From Cokeromyces recurvatus (taxonomy: Eukaryota > Mucoromycota > Mucoromycetes > Mucorales > Mucoraceae): a stretch of DNA of 64,000 nucleotides. Made by a program: the position numbers and the translations under genes. The stretch covers positions 124,001 to 188,000 of the forward strand of contig NW_026251389.1 of the NCBI RefSeq assembly GCF_025118155.1. Direction: 5' to 3'. The notes under the pieces were generated by a model. That model was not told where the DNA came from. It ran no database searches and was given only the letters and a program-made list of their open reading frames with translations. This document shows, piece after piece, positions 1-12,632 of the stretch. The stretch's first letter is position 1; each line of letters starts with the position of its first letter.

Positions 1-872
1 AATTGGCTGATATAGGGCTTAATGCCTTCTTGGTAATAATTGAATAATGATGATGATATTATGACCAAGGATTAACCTTTCCTCCTCCTTTATTTGTATA
101 GCATATGCTGATTTTTTTTAATTTTGTACATGCAGATTTACATCCAGGTAATATCATGGTTGAATTTTATAAGCCTTCCGTTTATCATCCACTACGATCG
201 AGTTGGTCCAAATGGATGGGTCATGAATTAAAAGATGAAGGTGAAACAGCTGTTAATCGTATTCTTCGTGTCCAACACGATCCAGTGGCCATTCAACAAG
301 AACTTGAACAACTTGAACAGGAAGGATATGCTCCTCGCCTTGTCTTTATCGATACAGGACTTGTCAATGAGCTAAATGAAGTGAATCGTCGCAACTTTCT
401 AGATTTGTTTCAAGCTATAGCTCATTTTGATGGCTATAGAGCAGGGGAACTTATGGTTGAGCGTTGTCGATCCCCCGAGGTTGTGATTCAACCAGATGTA
501 TTTGCCTTACGTATGCAAAATCTTATTTTAGGGCTTAAACAAAGTACATTTCATTTAGGAACAGTCAAAATTGGCAATTTGTTACACGAAACGATGAATA
601 TGGTGCGTTCACATCATGTTAAGATGGAAGGAGACTTTATCAATGTTGTAGTTAGCATTATGTTACTTGAAGGAATTGGAAGACAATTGAATCCAGATTT
701 GGATTTATTAAAGAATGCATTGCCTGTTTTAAGAGATTACAGTTTGAAGGAAGGAAGAAAGGTAGCAATGGAAGACCCTAAGGCGCCTTGGTTAAAAGTA
801 TGGATTTTCCTTGAACTTAGAGCTTATCTTGGTCGTAATAGTCGTGATGAAGAATGGTTAAAATTATGGTAA
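1..872 (+). CDS. ADCK2-like ABC1/UbiB family atypical kinase (3' part)
   Basis: Two exons of a gene that begins before the window: up to 32 (residues LADIGLNAFL), a 69-nt intron 33-101 with an ATTAAC branch-like site, then 102-872 ending in TAA. The join is phase 0 and gives the ABC1 signature FVHADLHPGNIM, the catalytic-loop region of the atypical kinase fold, followed by a metal-binding FIDTGL (DFG-like) motif about 85 residues later. The long insert between these motifs, rich in Glu and Gln, matches the ADCK2 subgroup. Family members are mitochondrial proteins linked to coenzyme Q and lipid homeostasis; the substrate of ADCK2 is not settled. The N-terminal half, including any mitochondrial presequence, is outside the window. 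Confidence 0.85.
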
Positions 873-2329
873 AGCAAATGAAGGTAAAAAATATGTATGT
901 AAACTATAGAATATTCATTTTTCTTTTTCTTTCTCTTTTTAGTGATATACTCTGTCCTAACATGTAGTCTGTGTAATTTGAACATTTTATTAATATACCT
1001 TTAAGATTATCTTGTACTTGAAAGCACATAATAATTGTTCAAGTAGAACTGCCATTTTTTTCTTTTCTTTAATATAATTTATATCCTTTATTTATTTGAT
1101 TAAATTACTGATTTATATTACGTAATCAATATAAGTAATATCAAGTTTATTCCATTCAATATGCTAGTGATTGTATTCTATTCTTGAAATTCTCTATGTA
1201 TGTAAATAATGTGTAATAAAGATTGAATACAACTCATAAAATAAAAACGTTCGAGTTTATAAATATGAATGCTGACCCTATATTAGATTGATAAACGTAG
1301 CTGGAACGATAACAATCAAAAGAAAATGTACCACCACCACCACCAATACTACTACTACTACTATTACAAATGTTTATACATATATAAAGTATCAAAAAAT
1401 ATAAAAGAATATATAAGCATAATAGGCTGTTTCTGCAACTACACATTCATTGAAATATGGATATTACATTATAAACAACACTCGGTATACGTATAAACAA
1501 TAGTTTTTATTTAAACTTTAAAAAACTCAAAATTTGGGCACAAGGTATTGATAATTATATTAAAATGGCCTGGGCGAGATCATCAATGATAATGGACACT
1601 AAAAAAAAAATCACCTTCTAAGAACAAGAATACAAAAGAAAAAGAAAGTTAAAAATGAACATAGTGTAGCTATGATTATTATTATTGAGGAGAAGGAGGG
1701 GAGAAATCAATTAAGGAATTGTTGACCAGGTTGTGATGGTGGTAAGGATAGATTTTTGTGGTGAAAAAGGTATTCAAATTCGTGAAGGATAGTAAACCAA
1801 GGAAGGATACAAAAATATGTACGCAATTGTTTTGTAGGAAGCTGATTCAAGAGAAATGAGAGAGGATCATTCAAATCATCGTATATAATTTGTGAATTCT
1901 TTTTGTCCTCTTGTTTCTTCTTATCTCTTTTTTTCTTTCCTTTTCTTTCTTATATTCAATCTTTTGGCTTTTATGTACTTTTTTTTTTTCCTCTATTAAG
2001 AAAGATGTTGGTCATCTCTTTATTCGACCTTTGTCTGCTTTGATAATTATTGAAACGAAAGGGTGCAAACCTTTCATTGTAGAACCTGAAGGTTTAGGGC
2101 ACATGTTTGAGAGTATATACTATATAATTATTCCATTTTTTTCAATGTCTACGGTTTTTACTAAAAGGGAAATCTGTCTCGATGCTTTTTATTTAAGTTT
2201 TTCTACATGACAAGTCCTCCTCTTGGAACCTGTATAACAATGGTCACTCTTTAATGCTACATCTTTTTTATTTCTTGTTGATCTTCTTCATGGTGTACTG
2301 TTGCTGTAAATATATGATTCTCTGCCTGG

Positions 2330-2562
2330 GTCAACAGCACAAGGCTAAAAATACTTTTAGTAATTCTTCATTGCAAAAATCTTCCAACACTAATTGTACT
2401 TCTTCTTTTGCATTCTTGGCATTTCTAGCAAACCCGAATCAAACACCAAAGCTGTCGCTTTTAACGGTACAAGTGAACTTGTTTTTTTTTAAATATCAAA
2501 AAATGAATAAAAAAGGTTGGTGTTTCCCTCATAAGCACCGCCACTCTTGCTTTTTGTCATAG
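2330..2562 (-). pseudogene. Unidentified coding remnant
   Basis: On the minus strand an ATG at about 2562 opens MTKSKSGGAYEGNTN. After a probable intron or shift there is a coding-like stretch containing NAKNAKEEVQLVLEDF, interrupted by in-frame TGA codons. Acidic and basic residue content is far above that of the surrounding AT noise. Family unknown. It may be related to the plus-strand remnants at 3685-4234, but that is a guess. Confidence 0.3.
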
Positions 2563-3684
2563 CTCACAAGTGCTTTAGCATATATATGGACAAATACGTC
2601 AATGAAAAGAAGGTGTCAGTATCAGCGAAAAGTTTCTAGGCTTTTCCTTTTTTTTGGGGGGTCATTACAACTTTCACCCAGTTTTTTCTATTTCAACATT
2701 CATGAAAAAAAAAAAAGGACCTTAAAGCCGCAGAATATGATTTTTGTAAGATTGTGCTTGTTTGCAAAGGAAGCTCCACACTCCTGCAGCAAGACACTAA
2801 CGTCACTAAAAAAAATGTGATATGTAGGCATCGTCATATTAGTATGAAAATCAAGATAGTATGCCAATTTGTTTTTTTTTTTAAGAAAGCAAAGACCAAC
2901 AATTCTTATTACATTTAATTCAAACATTACTTTAGGTATTATTTACAGGCAAAAGATTTGGCTCGTCTGTAAAACGAAGATAATTTAAACACTAGTCATA
3001 TTTATCCAATAAAAAATGCAGAAACGTCAAAAAAAAAAAATTCAGAATGTCTAACTTTCTTTCTATGACAACTAAAATTAAAATCTTAATCGTTTAATTT
3101 TTTTTTTTTTGACAATAGTCTTAATCTCAAGTTAAAATAACAGTAATGTAATTCACAACTCAGTTACCATTTTTGCCTTATATGGATATCGGTTCTTAAA
3201 AAAAAGAACCCCATTCGTTTAGAGACAAGGTTTAACTGACAGTGCTAAAAGAAATTGTCATTCGAGTATTTTATTAGTTACTAATTTTTCCAAATGAACA
3301 CCCTTTGCCTTTCATTTTTCCTTCTTGATTCCAAAGAGTGGGCTCTTTTCCCCCTTTTTTTTTTCTCAGTTACTTTGATTTGGTCCGGACAAACCAGATA
3401 TATTTTAGATGATATCTTGTGTTCATCATTGGGATTTCAAATTTATCTATAAAACATTATTTCTAAATGCATGTTTGAGAAAGCTAATATACGCTAATAT
3501 TTGCAACAAAAAAAAAAAAAAAAAAAAAAATCAGACAATTTCAAATTCCAATTCTAATTTGACAGAAAATACCACGAAGCAATTAAGAAGCATAAATCAT
3601 TAACAGAAGATAAAAGAATATGTAATTGGTTACAGTTATGAACAATAAGTATTATTAAAGATGGTGACATGATAATAACTTGGT

Positions 3685-4234
3685 TCTAGTCCTGTACATT
3701 CACTAGTGCTTGATATTGGTGATAAAGTTCTCGGTAAAGAGTTTTATGAACTAAAAGTTACAAAAAAAAAAGAAATTCTGCGATTTGCTTATGCCCTTGA
3801 AAGGCTATATGAGTTCTCTTAGAATATCTGCAGACGCTATTTCGTTAAAAGAGTTAATAATTCAAGAATTAGAATTCCCCTACTTGTGATTGGTTTCGAA
3901 GTGTCTTTTTGGATTATTTAAAATGATTCAAATGGGACTATTTTCCTCTCATTGATCAACTTGCAGGAGATGTGATACAATGCATCAACTGAGTCTATTT
4001 GCGGAATTAATCACACAATAACTGCTGATTTACTAGAAGATGCAGATAGCATTTGCAATGAACTGTTGTCCATATTAAAAATTGTATATAAAGCTAGATT
4101 AACGATGGAGAACACAAACAAATCATCCAAACAAAAATCGATAGACGTCGACGTTGACCTTGAAGAATACAATACAATACAATACAATTTTTTTTTTAGC
4201 GTCAGTAATAAAGAAGAAGATGGAGCAGCCCTTT
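3685..4234 (+). pseudogene. Unidentified degraded gene, two coding-like blocks
   Basis: Block one (3685-3822) reads SSPVHSLVLDIGDKVLGKEF and continues to a TAG with a balanced, helix-like composition (KEILRFAYALERLYEFS). Block two (3975-4234) has no start codon and includes ITADLLEDADSICNELLSIL, then a charged tail ending in TAG. The two are in the same orientation and separated by stop-rich sequence. They look like exons of a decayed gene. No family recognised. Confidence 0.35.
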
Positions 4235-4552
4235 AGCTAAAGAATAATTTTGTGTCTGTAGTTTTATATTACTTGTTGTATTTATATACTTACAATATGC
4301 TGTATTATTACAATCCTTGTTTAATAAATACTTTTGTATATTTTGTCAATTTATTTATGTATCTTCTTTTTGAAAATATATAGCTCTATCACTTGTATTG
4401 TTTCTCTACATTTGTTCCAAAACTTTTAAAATTTTTTGATAGCATTCAGATGCTATATCAATGGTAAAAAAAAAAATCATGGCTATCGTATTTCAACTTG
4501 AAATTTAGACTATCTAATTCTTTAATTTTTTTAATTTTTTAATTTTTTTAAT

Positions 4553-4595
<43 letters not shown>

Positions 4596-5156
4596 ATAAG
4601 GTTTGATCTATGATACTTCATAATACAACACTTGATAAAACTATATAATATTTTAGCACTCATAAATTGTTGTAGAATTGAAGCTAAAAATAGTAGGTAT
4701 TTTAGGAAAGGCTTGAAACAGAGTTTGAATATAGCAATTTATAATTTGACATTTGGAATAGGTGCAAAAGCCATAAAGGTTACTAAAAGTGAACATCATT
4801 ACAAGTGTCTGTAATTCTGGACAATAAAGCACCTTTTGCCGTTAAGTGATAACTCTTCATCTTCTCTCTAAATTATAGAGATCAGAACAGCTTAGTGGAG
4901 TTCAACATAGATGAATAAGGAGGCCAGATACATTACTCTATCGACCTCTATTTTAAATGTTTCGTATCATAGGTTTTGATTTATGAACACTAGCGTTGTT
5001 TATCACAGGATAACTACACCTCAAAAGATTCATCTTGATCCATTCAATTCAAGAGACTTATTGACAAACTTAACAAAGTGAGTGGCTACAATGACTGTTG
5101 TCTTTCTTTTCTTCTGGTAAAGACTTTTAGTCATTTTATCTATGAACTTTTTCTGT

Positions 5157-5402
5157 TTATTTGTTCATATATGTGACGTAAGTTCCTCCATTTGCAGTTT
5201 TGGGGGCCCCAGCGTTTGGTTGCTTAACTTCAGATTTATGAATCAAGTAACTCTGTGGGGTTGTTACTGCTCTAAACAACATGATGTCAGGGTCTAGAAT
5301 CTCTGCTAAGGTATTTTCCGTCGGATCAAAACCTTTTTTTTTTTCAAAAGTATGAACAAAAAAAAAATGTATACTAGACAATTGCTTTTGCTGAAACAGC
5401 AA
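5157..5402 (-). pseudogene. Possible terminal exon of a decayed gene
   Basis: A minus-strand ORF whose last 50 or so residues (around LAEILDPDIMLFRAVTTPQS, ending GGTYVTYMNK) have protein-like composition, preceded by an A-rich stretch that could be an intron end. No matching upstream exon was found and no family recognised. Confidence 0.25.
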
Positions 5403-5852
5403 TTTATTTTAGCACTAACTGACGTATTGATATATAGATAAATATTATTTATTTATCACACGCGGTGTTCCCATTATAGACTCTTGAACAGAGTTAGCAT
5501 CTTACAAATAGTGTAATAGTGAGAATATCTATCTATTAAAATATAAATTCCTATTGCCAAATCTTTTTGAGTCAATACTTTTTATTAGAAAGAAAAAACT
5601 CGAGTTTTTATTGTCCAATTCAAGATACATTACAGAAACAGTCTACAAATGTATGAATCGACATTTGTAGCTATGAGAGATAGGGAAGTATTCTATTCTG
5701 TTGCTAAAATTAACAATATAAAGAGTTGGTATAAAATATCGATGTCTTTGAGATTGATCTGATAAAGTGGGAATAAAAGTTTGAGTAACATGTTTGTCTC
5801 CCCCTTTTTTTTTTTAGAAACAAATACAAAAGTTACTTGACATGGGTTCTCT

Positions 5853-5885
<33 letters not shown>

Positions 5886-6492
5886 ATAATCACATGATAC
5901 TTCAATTTTAGGTAAGAGAATCAGGAAATTAAAACTGAATTTTGCTTTTATAAAGTTAATACTTCGCTACCACAAATATTTGAATATAAAAGAAAGCAGT
6001 AGTTCAATAATGGAGCGAATGCCTTTTTTGATTTCATATCATATTTTTTTTATGAAAAAAAAAAAACGTGAAAATGAACAATAGGAATTTTTATTAGCTG
6101 TTGAAACATATGAAAAAAAAAAATGAAATCACAGTAAATTAAAAGTTTTACTTCAATTGTTCTTGCTTTGTTATTTTTTATTACCGCTTAGTGATATTTC
6201 AAAGTCCACATTGTGGTGAATTTATTTGATATTTTTGAATTTAATCGGAAAATGCAAAATAAAAAAGCTTGGTAAATAAAGAAATTTACTAAATTCAGTA
6301 ATTAATGATATATTACATTTATATACAAATATAAAAAAAAAAAAAAAAAAAGAAAAAAAAATTTTTTTAATATATTCATATCAATTCTTCTTCTCTACCC
6401 TCTATCTCTATCTCTCTCTCTCTTTTTTTTTTCTTTTTTTTTTTTTTCTTTTTTCTTTTTCCTTTTAATTATTATATTATATAGATACCATT

Positions 6493-8467
6493 ATGACCAT
6501 ACCCTTTACTAATCCCTCTCTAACATCCCTTAATAATAAAGATACCCAACAGAATGATTTATGGAATATAATTGAAAAACAACGTGTTATCATTCATGAA
6601 TTACAAAAAGCTCTTAATAATATAACGCGAGAAAGAGATGATTTATTGGTGAAAATAACGACTTTTGAAAATAATAATAATAATAATATGACAGACCAGA
6701 AGTCGAGTACAACAAGTAGCAGTAGTAGTACAGATAGTAATAAATCAAATGGTGGAACAACACCTACTCTTCCTCCAAGATCACCTTATAGGTCAAATAA
6801 CTTATCATCGCAAGAAGATACCACTAATAAATTAAAAGTATTACAAATAAAAATAATATCAACAAATGTAACCTCATTTGTGATATCTATCCTTAATTCA
6901 GCTGGACAAGAACTTTGGCATATTGAAAAGCTATATATTGATTTTATTAATTTAATAGATGATAAAGTAATGTCTTTTTATTTTATTGTATTTTATTGTA
7001 TTTTATTCATTTTTTTCTTTCTTTTATATATATGTATATATAGCTATTATCAATTCCTTTAGAGCAACGTCAATTATTTTTGGAAGCTTATTTCAAGACT
7101 CTCATTCAATCAAAACCTCAACATGAGTTGGGCTTTTTATATTCTTTTATTACTCCTTTACCTCATTCTCATAAAGGTTATTTATTTAAAAGAGAAAAGC
7201 AAGGCTGGAAACAATATTACTTTATTCTATTACCTGAATCATCTGAATTAAAATATTTTGATGCAAGTATCGAAAGAAAGTTAGATAGATAGATAAATAA
7301 ATTTTAATATGTTTATTTATTTCTAATAGAGACATGATGGCCAGATTTATTTGGGAACTTTATCCTTAACCTCTGAGACACAAATTAGTAAAAAGCAATC
7401 ACTTGATACTACCACAAATGATTTTATCAAAAAATCGTTACAGTATGCTTTCACTATCTTGACACCCCACCATTCTATTGTTCTTAGTACGAAATCAGAT
7501 TCGGAACAAGAGAAATGGATGAAATCTCTTTCAGATATCGTTAAACCACCTTTAATGCCTTATAGATCCCATTCTAATCCTTCTTTCCGTCAGAGCGTAG
7601 ACGAACAAGCTATCTTTAAATACTATGAAACGTCTGATGAATATGAAAATAAAAAGAAAAAGAAAGAAAAACGTCGTAAAACATTTTGGTTTAGTAAACC
7701 TGTTGCTAACAAGCATGTATTCAAAGTCTTTGGTATTACATTGGAGGAAGCTATACGTGAATGTTCCTTAATGCAATTACCTGCTATCGTTTATCGTTGC
7801 TTGGCTTATTTGGATGCTCAAGGGGCTGCCTATGAAGAAGGAATTTATCGATTAAGTGGAAGTTCAGTGCAAGTAGATCAACTGCGACAAACGTTTTGTG
7901 AACAAGGTGATGTGGATTTACTGAAATATGATTCTGATCTGGATGTACATGTAGTAGCTGGCCTATTAAAGTTATGGTTGAGAGAGCTTCCAACAAATAT
8001 CTTGACAAATGAATTATTAGATCAATTCTTGGCTGCTGTGGGTATGTATTTCATATCATTTGAACTTTTTATAGATTAGATAAATTAAACTAATGCTTTT
8101 ATCTTATTTAGATATTAAGAGTAAATCAAGCCGTATTAAACAATTAAAATATTTGGTGGCAATGCTTCCTAAATCTAATTATGTCTTGTTGAATTCACTA
8201 CTTTCTCATTTACTGGGCATTGCACAGCGTGCTGACCATAATAAGATGACAGTGAGAAATATGGGAATTGTCTTTGCTCCAACGTTGTCTATACCATCTA
8301 CTATTTTTACTTTATTTATGAATGAATTCAAGGTCATTTTTTGTAATGACCATCATCAAAAGGAATCAAGGGCAAGTCATATTAGTCTACCTGACTCAAC
8401 AACTTTAGCAGATCGAGTCAAATTTGAATATTTATTAAAAATTGAAAACGAAAAGACAAAAAAATAA
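6493..8467 (+). CDS. Rho GTPase-activating protein with PX, PH and RhoGAP domains
   Basis: Exons 6493-6966, 7044-7279, 7332-8041 and 8112-8467 join in frame to 591 aa. The N-terminus is a short coiled coil (about 18-60) and an Asn/Ser-rich linker. A PX-like segment (about 110-195) spans the first intron; a PH domain (about 200-305) starts at KGYLFKREKQGWKQYYF; the RhoGAP domain starts near 368. The arginine finger is the Arg of EGIYRLSG (about 410), and the conserved LKLWLRELP follows. The order PX-PH-RhoGAP is that of yeast Bem3, which inactivates Cdc42 at sites of polarised growth, so a role in hyphal polarity is the natural inference. It starts after a long CT/T-rich stretch (6400-6470) and is convergent with the ligase gene, 143 bp apart. 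Confidence 0.9.
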
Positions 8468-8610
8468 TAGTAATAGTAATATAGTAATAATAATACTAAT
8501 AATAAAATATGTACATGTACATGAATATTAATAAATGAAAAGAGAAGGAGATAGATAGATAGATAGATATTTGATAATGCCATTCATTCATTCATTCATT
8601 CATTATTTTG

Positions 8611-10511
8611 TTATAAACGAGCTTTCATCATTTCTTTTTGCTCTTTCTTAACCCAATCTTTTACTTGACGTCGAAGTATTTTACCACTAGGACTCTTTGG
8701 AATAGCTTCTACAAATTGAATGCCTCCACGTAATTTTTTATGAGTAGATACGCTTTTAGCTACATATTCCTCAATCAGCTGAGCTGTTCTAGCATTTGCT
8801 TCAATACTAGGTTGAAGAACGATATAGGCACGAGGAAGTTCGGTTGCCTGAGCCTCATCATAATAGCCCACAACACAACAATCAGCTACTAAATCTATGC
8901 TCATCAGAATGGCTTCTAATTCAGCGGGGGCCACTTGATATCCCTTATATTTGATTAATTCCTTAATTCGGTCCAAGATAAAAAATTCACCTGACTTGGA
9001 ATCAAATTTTCCTACATCACCTGTACGCATCCAACCATCCTCTGTGAATGTCTCTGCATTTGCCTTTGGATTATTAAAGTAACCTTTCATAATACTAGGA
9101 CCTCTAAATAAAAATTCTCCCTCTTGATCATCCCCTAGTTCCTCTCCTTTTTCATTCATGATTTTACATTCAATGTTAGCAGACAAAATACCAATTGAGC
9201 CTGCTACTCCTCCACTATTGATTCTTTGCGAAATGATGCCAGATGTAGTTTCCGTCATACCATAACTTAAAACACGAATATGTATATATATATATATATT
9301 TTTTAAAAAAAAAAAAAAAAAAATTAATCTCATATTTGATTCTTCTCCTCAAATGATGCCTACCCTTGTACAAGTTGTGCAGGAATACGTTTTGAAAGTA
9401 ATCTAATATGCTCTTTACTTAGTGGTGCAGCACCACACCCCAAAAGACGAACCGAATTCAAAGCATAATTAGAAACAATAGGATGTTTAGCAAGCAAAAC
9501 AGCTATAAAAGAAGAAGAAGAAGAAGAAGAAGAAAAGAATTCAAGATTTGAGTATAGATATATATTATTAATGAATGAATGAATTTTCTTACCAACAGGA
9601 GGTACAATGGATACAAGTGTAATTTTGTATTTTTGAATTAACTTGCACATCAATTCTAGATCAAACCTGGACATAATAACAACCGGTAATGCTTTATAAT
9701 ATGCGTTTAACACCAAGACTGTTAAGCCATAGATATGATAAAAGGGTAAGAATCCTAAAACGACATCATCATCAAAGTGTTCTTCTTCAGGGTCACCATA
9801 GACTGTCTGAAGAATTTGAGCAATGAAATTCTTATGAGTTAACATCACGCCTTTGGCGAGACCTGTGGTACCGCTTGAGTAATTAATAAAGGCTGTATCG
9901 TTGTAACCGTCTATACCTGTTAAAGGTAAGGTAATAGGTGTACTGCCACTTATAGAATAGAATGGACGGCAACCGTCTACTTCAGTATCACCAAATAAGA
10001 AAATACGATGACGAGGGATACCGACTTTGTCAGCTACTTTAAGAAAAATAGGTAATAAAACTGGTACAGTGACAAGAGCAACTGCCTGACTGTTTGTAAT
10101 TTGATGTTCGAATTCAGCTATAAATATATATGTATATGTATATATTTAAATATAAACTCTTCAAATAAATATGTATACATTACCTTCTGTATATGCAGGA
10201 TTACCCGGAGAAATAGTACACTTGGCACCTAATAATGAGAGATAAAGAATAACATGATCATATTGATTGGGAGCAAAGACAGCAACAATATCTCCCTTCT
10301 TTAATCCTACGTTTTGATTCCAGCCTGTAGCAAGATAAGTAGCTTTATCTCGAATTTGATTCCAGCTAAGTGAACGGCCTGTTTCTCCATCAATAGTAAC
10401 AGGCTTATCAAGATCCTTGGATTGAGTAAATTCATTAGGTTGAAAGAGAAATGACACGAGATCAATATTAGGAATAGGAATAGAGGAGAGCGTAGATTTA
10501 TAAATAACCAT
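8611..10511 (-). CDS. 4-coumarate--CoA ligase-like acyl-CoA synthetase, probable peroxisomal
   Basis: Minus-strand exons 10511-10184, 10117-9593, 9502-9364 and 9265-8611 give 548 aa, the usual length of 4CL-type ligases. Motifs: AMP-binding P-loop YSSGTTGLAKGV (about 188-199), GYGMTETTSG, GWMRTGDVGKFD, the hinge KELIKYKGYQVAPAELE and the catalytic-lysine motif PKSPSGKILRRQ. These enzymes adenylate a carboxylic acid and transfer it to CoA; the substrate cannot be read from sequence. The protein ends Ala-Arg-Leu, matching the PTS1 consensus, so import into peroxisomes is likely, suggesting fatty or aromatic acid activation for beta-oxidation. The intron at 9503-9592 has a (TTC)n tract before its acceptor. 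Start chosen at the only upstream ATG in frame. Confidence 0.92.
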
Positions 10512-10980
10512 TAGTAATAAATTAATAAAACAGATAAAAATAAAAATAAATAAATAAAATAAAAATAATAAAAAATAATAAAAATAAAAAAATAAAATGT
10601 TCTAAAATAATAGAATTTATTTACATAATTTTGTTTATCTTGAATATATAGTGGGAAAATATGTTAGTAATCGTTATGAAGCAAAAGGAATGTAGGGTAG
10701 TAGATTATACAATAGTTTTGTTACTAGTGTGTAAGAGAAAAAAAAAATAATAATTAAATGACCGCAAAATATATGTGGGGAAAGGAATTCTTACGTTGGC
10801 AAAAATCAGTCAAATAATATGATTTATACTCTCTCAATATACTATTAACTTTATTATTATCTTTAATTATCTATATTTTTCCCTCCCAAGAGAAAAAAAA
10901 AAGATCATATGCTTAGAAAGATAGTTATTGAGAAAGAAAAGTGGAAAAAAAATATTTAATTCAAAAAAGGAAAAATAAAG

Positions 10981-11042
10981 CATGGCTCCGAAAGCATCTA
11001 TCACATTAGGAGATAAAGTAAAGCTAACTGAGATTGATTTAG
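10981..11042 (+). pseudogene. Orphan first exon cut off by repeat sequence
   Basis: A purine-rich leader like those of other genes here is followed by ATG at 10981 and 20 codons beginning MAPKASITLGDKVKL, then a good donor (G|GTACGA at 11042). No continuing exon is found; about 35 nt later an A/GA tract and an inverted LINE fragment begin. The GDKV start resembles N-termini of small peroxiredoxin-type proteins, but 20 residues are too few to claim this. Reading: a gene truncated by rearrangement or insertion. Chance is not excluded. Confidence 0.3.
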
Positions 11043-11073
11043 GTACGACGAACAATAGTGCTTTTATTTATAT

Positions 11074-11124
<51 letters not shown>

Positions 11125-11125
<1 letters not shown>

Positions 11126-11950
11126 AGAGAGAGAGAGAGACCAAGGGACATATAGTTTATAAAATTACTAAATTACCCTAGTTATTTCAAAAGTAATAAT
11201 AAAAAGAATAACTAAAAATCTATTTAGGACAAAAGATAAAAAAAAAAAAGCAAAGGGCAAAAGTAAAGGATCAACCACATTAAGGAAAATAAATAAATAA
11301 AGTGCTAAGGAGGGAGCTTAGAAAACCAGTCTATCAGAAGTGATCCTGGATCTGGATTAGAAAGAGGCAAAGGCATCGTGTTGTAAGCTAGACAATATAT
11401 TGAGTGAATTTTACTAAACAATTGGTCAGAGTGAAAAGGATAACATGATGGAGACACTGACAAAGACATCGACTTTGAACAGATTGTACCATAAGCAACC
11501 AAATGATATGGCTAGTTATTAATGTATTACGACATGCAGACAAATACTCAAAATAAAGAGTAGAACACGTCTTTCATTCAAGTAGTTCAAAAGATAAGTG
11601 GAACGAATATTCTTAAATAGACGTGTGTCAAGGTGTTCAATAATAGGGATGCATTGTTTCCACAGCAAAGTTTTATAACTGCCGAAGGTGAGGCATCATT
11701 GGACAGGGTGCAGGATTGAAGAACGAATTGAGCTTGTATTATATTAATATGTACATGTATATGAGACAGTTTAATGAGATACAACATAATCTTCGTGGAA
11801 GATGTAGAATAACCACCAAATATAGGGCGGAGGCAGCTATTTTAACAGTCTTTAAGGAATTTGATAATTTTGGAATTAAATGTGTTGATGGCCAAGCCAT
11901 ATTCCAGCTATGAGTAGACGATTTGTGCATAGAAACGAGAAGCAGACGAA
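11125..11950 (-). mobile_element. LINE-like non-LTR retrotransposon 3' fragment
   Basis: On the minus strand a degraded post-RT segment is readable, including SQLEYGLAI-like and IFGGYSTSSTK motifs typical of the region after the thumb in fungal LINE ORF2, with stops and shifts. About 600 bp (11125-11742) is nearly identical, inverted, to 31855-32440, so both derive from one family. The element's 3' end is (TC)n followed by a long T run (A/GA on the plus strand at 11078-11140). Not functional. Confidence 0.7.
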
Positions 11951-12245
11951 CAATTGTAAAGTATTTTTGACTGAAATTAAGACTAGTTGAAAAAAAAAGT
12001 AAATCAAAAAATAAACAACAAGTTTAAGGAGAAGCAAAAATAGATTTAGACGAAATAAAATTAGTTTTTGATAACAAGCAGGAGAATGATCGTGTTCAGT
12101 GATTACTTGTGAAATTCTAACAATGTTTTTAGATGAATTTACATCACTCTGCTGTATTATTCTACAACTTTGATAAGTGAGAAGCGCTTCATTACATGAA
12201 TGGCTCGACTAAATTAAAAGAAGAAAAAATGTCAGATGTAGTGAT

Positions 12246-12632
12246 TGTGATATATCTATTAAGATATTAGAAAATAAATAAATAGAAATGTATAAAAATG
12301 ATGAGGAAGAGTAGTAAAGTCGATGAGACCGAGCAATAGTTATACTTTTAAATAACAAGTGTTTATATAAGAATATCTGAGATAAAAGGGGAATTAGGAG
12401 AATACTAGTTACGATTGAATAACATTTAGTATGGTTAATGAAGTGTACAATGTATTTAATAAATTTGTAGATCATGAAAAAAGTATATTTAAATAAGTTG
12501 AAATCGTTTTCTTTATTATTATTTGCCCAGTTACTTCAAATATAACATTCATAAAAGGTAATTAATTCTAGTTACCTTGTTTTGATGATCGTCAAATTAT
12601 TATAAAAATACATTTGATATTATAACATGACA
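12246..12632 (+). repeat. LTR-like dispersed repeat, copy 1
   Basis: Starts TGTGATAT and ends CATGACA. It shares ordered blocks with the copies at 24864-25225 and 61312-61669: TGTGATAT start, a GAGACCGA(A/G)CAATAGTT block, GTTTATATAAGAAT, a GTTACGA..GAATAA block and the CATGACA end. The TG...CA ends and lack of coding capacity suggest a solo LTR. No clear target-site duplication was seen. Its 3' part is also similar to 31679-31844. Confidence 0.55.

Larger units (their letters stand above)
873..6492. other. Gene-poor intergenic region with decayed coding remnants
   Basis: No intact gene found over 5.6 kb. Homopolymers are frequent (for example T about 4555-4592 and A about 5854-5884). Several stretches have coding-like composition but are broken by stops and shifts: minus strand about 2562-2330, plus strand 3685-3822 and 3975-4234, minus strand 5402-5157. 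They may be one or more dead genes or transposon remnants. I could not assign them to a family. Confidence 0.5.

Noticed and set aside
1234..1446. Minus-strand ORF after the ADCK gene
   Set aside because: Cys/Ser/Ile-rich translation of simple repeats such as (ACC)n and (TAC)n near 1330-1366; no other support.
11305..11502. Two nearly identical 65-codon ORFs at 11305 and 32094
   Set aside because: Conservation reflects the shared LINE copy in an unintended frame, not a gene.
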